In this document: in pieces, positions 5,915 through 11,654 of the stretch
Layout of the letters: every line of letters begins with the position of its first letter
How positions within the stretch are numbered: position 1 is the first letter of the stretch
Source of the DNA: Gemmatimonadota bacterium
GTDB lineage: Bacteria; Gemmatimonadota; Gemmatimonadetes; Longimicrobiales; Longimicrobiaceae
Direction: 5' to 3'
Assembly: GCA_019348265.1 (NCBI GenBank)
Contig: JAHWJV010000046.1
Span: forward strand, 1 to 13,405
Length of the DNA stretch: 13,405 nucleotides
The notes under the pieces: generated by a model
Told to the model about the DNA's origin: nothing
Database searches by the model: none
What the model saw: only the letters and a program-made list of their open reading frames with translations
Program-made: the position numbers and the translations under genes

Positions 5915-7873
5915 ATGACGACTGCTACACAGCTGCCTCCCGGCGTCCGCCTCGTCGAGCCCGCGCGCGCTCACGACCCGTATCGCGACATGGACCTCCT
6001 CCGCTTCAGCACGGCGGGGAGCGTCGATGACGGGAAGAGCACGCTTATCGGACGCCTGCTGTACGATACCAAGTCGATCTTCGAGGATCAGCTCGAGGCG
6101 ATCGAGGGCGCTACGAAGCGACGAGGGGAGACAGGGGTCAACCTGGCGCTGCTCACCGACGGGCTGCGGGCCGAGCGCGAGCAGAACATCACCATCGACG
6201 TCGCCTACCGCTACTTCGCGACGCCCAAGCGGAAGTTCATCATCGCGGACACGCCCGGGCACGTGCAGTACACCCGGAACATGGTGACCGGCGCGTCGAC
6301 CGCCGAGCTCGCGATCGTGCTCGTCGACGCCCGGAAGGGAGTGCTCACCCAGTCCAAGCGCCACGGCTTCATCGCCTCTCTCCTGCGAATCCCGCACATC
6401 GTCGTCGCGGTCAACAAGATGGACCTGGTGGACTACTCGCAGGATGTCTACGACGCCATCCGCCAGGAGTACACGGAGTTCGCCGAGAAGCTCGACATCA
6501 AGGATCTGATCTTCATCCCGCTGTCCGCGCTGGAGGGCGACAACGTCGTCTCCCACAGCGCGAACATGACGTGGTACGAAGGAACCACGCTGCTGCACCA
6601 CCTCGAGACGGTCAACGTCGGCGCCGACCGCAACCTGGTCGATTTCCGCTTCCCGGTGCAGTACGTCATCCGACCGCACCAGGATTTCCGCGGCTTCGCC
6701 GGGCGGGTCGCCTCCGGCACCATTACGCCCGGCGAGGAGGTGTTCGTACTTCCCGGCGGGCGCCAGAGCCGCATACGCTCGCTGGAGTCGGCGGACGGCG
6801 AGCTCCACGAGGCGGTGGCGGGCGACTCGGTCGTGGTCACGCTCGAGGACGAGATCGACACCAGCCGCGGCGACATGATCGTCCGTAAGATGAACGTGCC
6901 CACCGTCGCCACGCGCGTGGACGCGATGCTCTGCTGGATGAACGACGAGCCGCTCGACCCGAGCGTCTCCTACATCCTGATGCACACCACGCGACAGGTG
7001 AAGGCGTACGTCAGCCAGATCCACTACCGTGTAGACGTGGATACGCTGCACCGCCAGGAGACCGACTCCCTGGGCCTGAACGACATCGGCCGCGTGGAGC
7101 TGACGCTTGCCCAGCCTATCTTCCTCGACCCGTACCAGATCAACCGGGTGACGGGCAGCTTTATCCTGATCCACCCGCACACCAACGTCACGGTCGGCGC
7201 CGGGATGATCCGCGGCGAAGCGAAAACTACCGCGGAGCTCTTCGCCCACGGCGGCGGAGATCAGGCGACCGCCATCTCGCCCAACGTGGTATGGGAGGGG
7301 TGGAACGTCCCCCGTGAGGAGCGCGAGACCCGGAACGGTCACAAGGCCACCGTGCTCTGGTTCACGGGGCTCTCCGGCTCCGGCAAGTCGACCATCGCGG
7401 CGCGTCTGGAGCGGCGTCTCTTCGAGCGCGGTTGCCAGACGATGCTGCTCGACGGAGACATGCTCCGTCACGGCCTCAACGGCGACCTCGGCTTCTCCCC
7501 CGCAGACCGCCGTGAGAACATCCGGCGGGTTGGCGAGGTGTCTCGCCTCTTCTTCGAGGCCGGGAACATCGTCCTTTGCACTTTCGTCTCACCGTACCGC
7601 GACGACCGCGACCGCGTGCGCGCTCTGCTCCCGGAGGGGCGCTTCATGGAGATCCACGTCGACTGCTCGCTCGAGGAGTGCCAGCGCCGCGATCCCAAGG
7701 GCCTCTACGCCCGCGCCGCCGAGGGCTCTATCCGCGACCTCACCGGCGTCACCTCGCCCTACGAGGAGCCCGTAAACCCCGAGTTCGTTGCGCGCTCAGA
7801 CATCCACTCCGCTGATGATATCGCGGTGCAACTCGAAGTCCGGCTCGACGCGGATGGGATTCTCAAGGCTTAG
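5915..7873 (+). CDS. cysNC: Bifunctional sulfate adenylyltransferase subunit 1 / adenylylsulfate kinase (CysNC fusion), 652 aa
   Basis: This is a two-domain fusion like NodQ. The N-terminal ~440 residues are CysN, an EF-Tu-like GTPase that drives APS synthesis by CysD. They carry G1 GSVDDGKS (35-42), G3 DTPGH followed by VQYTRNMVTGAS, and G4 NKMD, then beta-barrel domains. The C-terminal ~180 residues are CysC, APS kinase, which phosphorylates APS to PAPS. They carry P-loop GLSGSGKS (485-492), DGDMLRHGLN, FVSPYRDDRDRVR, and the C-terminal DLTGVTSPYEEP. Length agrees with other CysNC proteins. No ribosome binding site is visible upstream; the start is fixed by the family N-terminus. With CysQ upstream, the cluster makes PAPS and clears PAP. 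No PAPS reductase or sulfite reductase is present in the window. Confidence 0.97.
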   Translation: MTTATQLPPGVRLVEPARAHDPYRDMDLLRFSTAGSVDDGKSTLIGRLLYDTKSIFEDQLEAIEGATKRRGETGVNLALLTDGLRAEREQNITIDVAYRYFATPKRKFIIADTPGHVQYTRNMVTGASTAELAIVLVDARKGVLTQSKRHGFIASLLRIPHIVVAVNKMDLVDYSQDVYDAIRQEYTEFAEKLDIKDLIFIPLSALEGDNVVSHSANMTWYEGTTLLHHLETVNVGADRNLVDFRFPVQYVIRPHQDFRGFAGRVASGTITPGEEVFVLPGGRQSRIRSLESADGELHEAVAGDSVVVTLEDEIDTSRGDMIVRKMNVPTVATRVDAMLCWMNDEPLDPSVSYILMHTTRQVKAYVSQIHYRVDVDTLHRQETDSLGLNDIGRVELTLAQPIFLDPYQINRVTGSFILIHPHTNVTVGAGMIRGEAKTTAELFAHGGGDQATAISPNVVWEGWNVPREERETRNGHKATVLWFTGLSGSGKSTIAARLERRLFERGCQTMLLDGDMLRHGLNGDLGFSPADRRENIRRVGEVSRLFFEAGNIVLCTFVSPYRDDRDRVRALLPEGRFMEIHVDCSLEECQRRDPKGLYARAAEGSIRDLTGVTSPYEEPVNPEFVARSDIHSADDIAVQLEVRLDADGILKA

Positions 7874-7938
7874 GTATGGATGCATCCGGGCAGAGGCCGG
7901 AGCGGGTGAGCGCCCCTCGGGTGAGGCTATCGCGGGCT

Positions 7939-7981
7939 GGCAACCGCAAACCGGGCAACTGGAAACCGGCGACTGGCACCC
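7939..7981 (+). repeat. Degenerate heptamer tract (consensus GGCAACY, 6 units) after cysNC
   Basis: Units read GGCAACC, GCAAACC, (one inserted G) GGCAACT, GGAAACC, GGCGACT and GGCACCC. The period is again 7 nt, though the sequence differs from the other tracts. It lies between the cysNC stop and the terminator-like hairpin at 7986. The rest of the 7874-7985 spacer shows nothing else that I can name. Confidence 0.65.
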
Positions 7982-7985
7982 AATA

Positions 7986-8017
7986 GAATCGGGACGGCCG
8001 CATGGCCGTCCCGATTC
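7986..8017. terminator. Perfect 14-bp hairpin, probable bidirectional terminator
   Basis: Bases 7986-7999 pair exactly with 8004-8017 around a GCAT loop; the arms read GAATCGGGACGGCC and its complement. It lies between two convergent genes, 112 nt after the cysNC stop and 22 nt beyond the stop of the minus-strand 64-codon gene. No U-tract follows on either strand beyond the TT that closes the stem, so it may act with Rho or stabilise 3' ends. Confidence 0.7.
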
Positions 8018-8039
8018 GTCGTCCGATCCCCTCCCATCG

Positions 8040-8234
8040 TCAATCTGCTCGTCCTTCGTCCATCCCATGCACTTTGTGGATGAAGTGCCATGCGTCTTCG
8101 AGCAGCCCCTTGGAAGCGATGAAGGCGGAGAAGGCGCCCAATGTCACTGCCATTCTCCGATTCTCCTCCCGCAGCCGCTCGAGATCATGGCCGATGTCGT
8201 CTTCCTGCAACTCGGTTCGAAAGACTGTCGCCAT
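8040..8234 (-). CDS. Small helical protein of unknown function, 64 aa
   Basis: The gene has a very good ribosome binding site, GGGAGGGG at 8241-8248, six bases before the ATG, which argues that it is real despite its size. The product is acidic at the start and has a charged helix, HDLERLREENRRM (residues 16-28), with heptad-like spacing, suggesting a short coiled coil. A second, more hydrophobic segment, AVTLGAFSAFIASKGLL, follows. There is no signal peptide, and I recognise no family. It lies downstream of a sigma-54-like promoter and a highly structured leader and is followed by a strong hairpin, so it forms its own transcription unit. A regulator or a protein-interaction peptide is possible; no function is assigned. 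Confidence 0.65.
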   Translation of the reverse strand: MATVFRTELQEDDIGHDLERLREENRRMAVTLGAFSAFIASKGLLEDAWHFIHKVHGMDEGRAD

Positions 8235-8251
8235 CTCGATCCCCTCCCTTG

Positions 8252-8343
8252 CGGCCGGCCGCGGTTACCCGCGATCCGGATCCGTCTCTGGCCCAGCCGC
8301 GGTCGGGTGGCCGCGGCCGGCCGGCTCGCGGAAAGTGAGCCGG
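8252..8343 (-). other. Highly structured leader upstream of the 64-aa gene
   Basis: Bases 8252-8264 are the exact reverse complement of 8311-8323 (13 bp, built on GGCCGGCC). Pairing continues inward through 8265-8270 with 8305-8310, two of these as G-T or G-U pairs, giving a ~19-bp stem. The stem base is 3 nt from the Shine-Dalgarno of the small gene. A competing 7-bp hairpin (8321-8327 with 8337-8343) shares the right arm, so the two folds exclude each other. The loop holds the palindrome GATCCGGATC (8273-8282). It does not match the c-di-GMP (GEMM) or other riboswitch consensus known to me. Confidence 0.5.
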
Positions 8344-8358
8344 CAACCCCCTTGAATT

Positions 8359-8373
8359 GCAGGAATCGTCCCA
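8359..8373 (-). promoter_or_regulatory. Candidate sigma-54 (RpoN) -24/-12 promoter for the 64-aa gene
   Basis: The minus strand reads TGGGACGATTCCTGC, then AA. Against the consensus TGGCACGRNNNTTGC it matches 13 of 15 positions, and the invariant GG and GC are at the required spacing. It lies in the gap between the HD-GYP stop (8414) and the 64-codon gene. Transcription would start near 8347, leaving a ~110-nt structured leader. An enhancer-binding-protein site was not identified. Confidence 0.55.
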
Positions 8374-8413
8374 CTTCTGTTTTAGGTGCCAGTCATCCAG
8401 TGAAACATTGACT

Positions 8414-9484
8414 TTACGGTCCTTCTGGAGCTCCCGCCGACCGCGGCAGAGTGTCACTTTTTACCAGATCCAGGAAAGCTTCGGCAACGTACGGATCGAA
8501 GCGTGTACCGCTCTCACCTTCGATCTCCCGCAGGACGTCGTTCTGCGGCCACGCGGAGCGGTAGGGACGATCGTGCGTCAGTGCGTCATAAAAGTCCACG
8601 ATGCCCACGATCCGGGCGGAAAGCGGGATCTCGTGGCCGGAGAAGCCCGCCGGGTAGCCGGCTCCGTCCCATCGTTCGTGGTGGTGCATGGCGATGCACT
8701 CGGCGGATCGCACGAGCGCGGATCCGCCGCGCGACAGCAGACGCGCGCCCAACACGGTGTGCGTCCGCATCACCTCCAGCTCCTCGGCCGAGAGGGGTCC
8801 GCGCTTCAGAAGGATGGCGTCGCGGATCCCGATCTTGCCGACGTCGTGAAGGGGGGCGGCGCAGCGGATCAGCTCGGCCTCCGACCGCTCGAGGCCCATG
8901 GCTCCCGCCAGCGTCGCCGAAAGCTCGCCGACCCGGCGGATGTGCTGCCCCGTGTCGTCGTCGCGGAACTCGGCCGCGAGGGCGAGCCGCTGCAGCATCT
9001 CCAGGTGAGCGGCCTCCAGCGTCCCGGGCGGTTCCGGAGCGGCCGATCCGGCACTCTCGGCCGGCGCACCCGACGCTTCGCGGCTGGTGATCACCAACCG
9101 CTGTCCCGGCCCGCTCGATAGCACCCTTCCGGTCGATGCTAGCCATTTCCAGCTGCCGTCCCGGTGCTGGAAGCGGAAGGTCAGCGAGGACGTGACGTCA
9201 AGCCGGCCGACGGTCTCCACCAGCAGCGTGAAGGCGGCGGGAATATCGTCCGCGTGCACCAGCTCGAAGGCGTTGCGCCCCACCAGTTCCCCCTGCCGAT
9301 ACCCGAGCACCCCCTGGACCGCCGGGCTGTCGTAGACGATGCGCCCATCCGACGCCACCACGGTGATGATGTCGCTCGAGCATTCCACCAGCGCCTGAAA
9401 GGAGAAATCTGCCGCCGCGTCGGGCACGCTGGAGCCGGATTCCGCTGGTGAGTTGTCCTGGGACGCGGTTATCGGGGTCGGCAT
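8414..9484 (-). CDS. PAS-HD-GYP protein, probable c-di-GMP phosphodiesterase, 356 aa
   Basis: A PAS sensor domain (about residues 27-138; SSDIITVVASDGRIVYDSPA, GYRQGELVGRNAFELVHADD, FRFQHRDGSWKWLAS) precedes an HD-GYP domain (about 158-345). The HD-GYP metal and catalytic residues are present: TGQH with His181, HDVGK (213-217), RTH with His242, HHHE (267-270), and GYP at 276-278 in ERWDGAGYPAG. Asp297 and Asp300 in VDFYDALT complete the signature. HD-GYP enzymes hydrolyse c-di-GMP to pGpG or GMP. No membrane segment or receiver domain is visible, so it should be a soluble enzyme with a PAS input whose ligand cannot be told. The start has AGGAG at 9493-9497, 8 nt upstream. It follows the TPR-like gene on the same strand (81-nt gap), and a diguanylate cyclase lies nearby. 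Confidence 0.93.
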   Translation of the reverse strand: MPTPITASQDNSPAESGSSVPDAAADFSFQALVECSSDIITVVASDGRIVYDSPAVQGVLGYRQGELVGRNAFELVHADDIPAAFTLLVETVGRLDVTSSLTFRFQHRDGSWKWLASTGRVLSSGPGQRLVITSREASGAPAESAGSAAPEPPGTLEAAHLEMLQRLALAAEFRDDDTGQHIRRVGELSATLAGAMGLERSEAELIRCAAPLHDVGKIGIRDAILLKRGPLSAEELEVMRTHTVLGARLLSRGGSALVRSAECIAMHHHERWDGAGYPAGFSGHEIPLSARIVGIVDFYDALTHDRPYRSAWPQNDVLREIEGESGTRFDPYVAEAFLDLVKSDTLPRSAGAPEGP

Positions 9485-9541
9485 CGGGAGTTCTCCTGGG
9501 GGAATGCGGGGGTGAAGCGGGGAGTACGAGCGGGGTGGTGG

Positions 9542-9561
9542 GGGGCGCGCCGAGGCGCCCC
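9542..9561 (-). other. Short GC hairpin between the TPR-like gene and the HD-GYP gene
   Basis: GGGGCGC at 9542-9548 pairs with GCGCCCC at 9555-9561 around a 6-nt loop, 4 nt after the TPR-like stop. No U-tract follows, so partial termination or 3'-end protection is more likely than a full terminator. Confidence 0.35.
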
Positions 9562-9565
9562 GGCG

Positions 9566-10054
9566 CTATTTCCCTTCGCGCTCGCGGCGCAGGTCGTCGA
9601 TGTCCTCGGCGGTCCACTCGTGCAGGCGATCGACTTCGCCGCGGATTTCCGGGTGGTCCGACCGGAGGCACGCCAGGCGCCGCTCGCGGGCCGCGAACGC
9701 CAGCCCTTTCGCCTCGTCGAACCGGCCCATGTCAACGTAAGCGGTAATCAGCAGCTCGTACGCGAGCGGATGCGGATAGATGCGCAGCAGCTCGCGTAGG
9801 CGGGGAACCGCGGCGATCCGCGCCTCTTTGTCGGTCACGTCCACCCGCAGCAGCTCCGTGGAAACTTCCGTCCTTCGCCTCAGCAGCTCCGCCAGGTCCC
9901 TCGGGTAGCTGTCGATGTCGTATTCCCCGAGCGACCGCACCGCCGGCTTCTCCCTCCCGAGCGCACTGTTTACGAAGGCGCCACTCGGTGGCACATCGTT
10001 TCCGTCGGCTTCATCGCCGAGCAGCTGTTCGCGCATCCACCGTCGGATTCCCAT
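9566..10054 (-). CDS. TPR-like helical protein of unknown function, 162 aa
   Basis: The C-terminal half reads as a helical TPR-like unit: EARIAAVPRLRELLRIYPHP, then LAYELLITAYVDMGRFDEAK and GLAFAARERRLACL, with the usual small and aromatic spacing (A-Y-x-x-x-G-x-F-x-E-A). The end is strongly charged (WTAEDIDDLRREREGK). The N-terminal ~50 residues look disordered. The start at 10054 (MGIRRWMREQLL) is the first plausible ATG, as the in-frame extension to 10222 is Arg/Pro-rich; no good ribosome binding site supports it. It is divergent from the diguanylate cyclase and upstream of the HD-GYP enzyme, so it may be an adaptor in the same c-di-GMP module. That role is inference from position only. 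Confidence 0.65.
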   Translation of the reverse strand: MGIRRWMREQLLGDEADGNDVPPSGAFVNSALGREKPAVRSLGEYDIDSYPRDLAELLRRRTEVSTELLRVDVTDKEARIAAVPRLRELLRIYPHPLAYELLITAYVDMGRFDEAKGLAFAARERRLACLRSDHPEIRGEVDRLHEWTAEDIDDLRREREGK

Positions 10055-10202
10055 TGGCGCCGAGGAGAGGGTGAAGAGGTCGTTCGCCGGCCGGGGAGCA
10101 CGCCTCCAGCCGCGTCCTGCCCGGTCTCGAGCAGGTCGCACCCCCGGGAGCTTGCACTTCTCATTCCAACGATCGCCCCCTGTCCCACTTCGGTGACGAC
10201 GG

Positions 10203-10231
10203 TTGACACCAAAAGGGAACACCTGTACATT
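10203..10231 (+). promoter_or_regulatory. Housekeeping-type promoter of the diguanylate cyclase gene
   Basis: A perfect -35 TTGACA (10203-10208) and a -10 TACATT (10226-10231) are separated by the optimal 17 bp. The -10 is 29 nt before the ATG at 10260, giving a short leader of about 22 nt that contains AAAGGA. This is the clearest promoter in the window. The remaining divergent spacer (10055-10202) shows no other site that I can support. Confidence 0.75.
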
Positions 10232-10259
10232 CTAGGAGTCCCCAAAATAATAAAGGACA

Positions 10260-11567
10260 ATGACTTATCCCGCAGCGACCGGGGCCCCACAGCCCGAGAA
10301 TCGACGACCCATGGATCGACGACTGCAGGATCGGATGGCGGCGCTCGCCTCAGGCGAGTGCGCGCAGATGAATGAGCAGATCTCCCGCGGCGCGGATTAC
10401 TCGGTGGAGCTCCTCGGCTACGGCTCGGGCGGGCTCTCGGTAGACAAGCCGGGGACGAGGGATATTCGCACGATCCCCCACGGGACCGACGACTCGGTCG
10501 TCCTCCTGCGCGCGACGGACGGGAAGCAGGAGCTGCTGGTGGCCGGGATGACCGTGCAGCCGTCCGGTCCCGGGCAGGCCGCACGCGCCGCGTCGGTGTG
10601 GCGCGAGCAGTGGTACCGGATGTGGAAGCGGAGCCAGCTTCCAGCCAAGCTGATCGCGTTCTTCAACGGGCTGAACGTCTCGAAATCTTCGGAGGAGATC
10701 TGCGCGGCCGTCGCGCAGGCGGCTCTGGATACGGTCGGCGGCTACAAGGCGATCGTGTTCCTCCCGAGCGTGGACGAGGGGAAAGGGAGCGTCGCGAGCG
10801 AGGGGCTGGAGCTGCTGAGGAGCTCCCGGTTCGCTACGGCCGGGCTGGTGATGGCGCCCGACTTTCGCGAGGTAGCGGAGCCGTGGTGGGGCGAGGTTGG
10901 CGCCTTCCTGGGCGACCCGCAGGTGTCCATGGTGGCGCACGTGCCCTTCGGCGAGCGCGGCGTGCTGCTGGTCGCGGAGCGCCGCAGCGAGCGGGTGTTC
11001 GATGTGGACGACTGGGAGGTGCTGGCCACGCTGGCGGAGCAGGGCGACCGCGCGCTGGCCAGGTTCCGGATGCTGGAGGACGCCTACGAGCTCTCGCTGA
11101 CGGACCCGCTCACCGGGCTGGCGAACCGCCGGCAGATGGAGATCGTGCTCAAGCACGCCTGGGCGGCCGCCGAGCGTGGCGAGGGCCTGGCGGTCATGAT
11201 GCTCGACCTGGACGGGTTCAAGTCGCTGAACGACAGCTACGGGCACTCTTTCGGTGACCAGATACTGGAGATCGCGGCGCAGTGCATCCGCGAGGAGGCC
11301 CGCGGCGCCGATGCGGTGATCCGATACGGCGGCGACGAGTTCCTGGTGATCCTGCCCCGGGGGACCACCGGAAGCGGCAGATCTCTCGCGGGCCGGATCC
11401 GCGCGCGCCTGCAGGGTTGGGTCGGCATCACCGCCGGGGTCGCCGAGTACCACAGCAGCTACGGCAGCCCCATGGACCTCATCAACGCCGCCGACGCCGA
11501 CCTCTACAAGAACAAGGGGCACCGGCTTTACGAGCGCCCCATGGAGCCGCAGCTACCGGCGAACTAA
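10260..11567 (+). CDS. GAF-like/GGDEF diguanylate cyclase, 435 aa
   Basis: The C-terminal GGDEF domain (from about residue 280; LTDPLTGLANRR, MMLDLDGFKSLNDSYGHSFGD) holds the intact active site RYGGDEF, with GGDEF at 357-361. It should condense two GTP into c-di-GMP. The inhibitory I-site RGAD (348-351) sits exactly five residues before GGDEF, so product feedback is expected. The central part (about 140-275) resembles a GAF domain: KLIAFFNGLNVSKSSEEICAAV, GGYKAIVFLP and VPFGERGVLLVAERR. The first ~110 residues are unassigned, and there is no membrane segment. The start at 10260 fits the promoter, but AAAGGA is only 2 nt away; ATG 10335 (AGGA 4 nt upstream) is an alternative. The gene opposes the HD-GYP phosphodiesterase unit. 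Confidence 0.93.
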   Translation: MTYPAATGAPQPENRRPMDRRLQDRMAALASGECAQMNEQISRGADYSVELLGYGSGGLSVDKPGTRDIRTIPHGTDDSVVLLRATDGKQELLVAGMTVQPSGPGQAARAASVWREQWYRMWKRSQLPAKLIAFFNGLNVSKSSEEICAAVAQAALDTVGGYKAIVFLPSVDEGKGSVASEGLELLRSSRFATAGLVMAPDFREVAEPWWGEVGAFLGDPQVSMVAHVPFGERGVLLVAERRSERVFDVDDWEVLATLAEQGDRALARFRMLEDAYELSLTDPLTGLANRRQMEIVLKHAWAAAERGEGLAVMMLDLDGFKSLNDSYGHSFGDQILEIAAQCIREEARGADAVIRYGGDEFLVILPRGTTGSGRSLAGRIRARLQGWVGITAGVAEYHSSYGSPMDLINAADADLYKNKGHRLYERPMEPQLPAN

Positions 11568-11570
11568 AGG

Positions 11571-11642
11571 TTCAAAGCACAAACTACGAAGTCCAAAGTA
11601 ACTGACCCTGGTTACTTTGGACTTCGTAGTTTGTGTTTCGAA
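11571..11642. repeat. Very long heptamer-based hairpin between convergent GGDEF and serA genes, probable terminator
   Basis: Bases 11578-11602 pair perfectly with 11611-11635 (25 bp) around an 8-nt loop, TGACCCTG. Pairing continues outward to 11571/11642 with two mismatches, about 32 bp in total. The left arm divides into heptamers TTCAAAG, CACAAAC, TACGAAG, TCCAAAG and TAAC. It begins 4 nt after the GGDEF stop and ends 12 nt beyond the serA stop, so it is placed to end both transcripts. It is strikingly AT-richer than the surrounding DNA. Confidence 0.9.
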
Positions 11643-11654
11643 CTGCCGGGCGCT

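Noticed and set aside
5804..7471. A 555-codon minus-strand frame opposite cysNC
   Set aside because: It is antisense to a clear CysN GTPase with G1, G3 and G4 motifs, and its product is a His/Val/Asp-rich shadow.
8235..8413. Possible c-di-GMP (GEMM) riboswitch because of the neighbouring c-di-GMP genes
   Set aside because: The GCAAAC-type core and the other conserved GEMM positions are absent; only GC-rich stems are present.
9990..10004. TGGCACATCGTTTCC as a sigma-54 site on the plus strand
   Set aside because: The invariant GC of the -12 element is missing, and the site is inside the minus-strand TPR-like gene.
10168..10190. Minus-strand GAAGTGGGACAGGGGG as a second sigma-54 site, like the one at 8359-8373
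   Set aside because: It shares GAAGTGGGAC-like sequence, but the -12 TGC is absent at the correct spacing.
10350..11522. A 390-codon minus-strand frame opposite the diguanylate cyclase
   Set aside because: The plus strand has GGDEF and I-site motifs and a strong promoter; the minus-strand frame has neither motif nor start signal.
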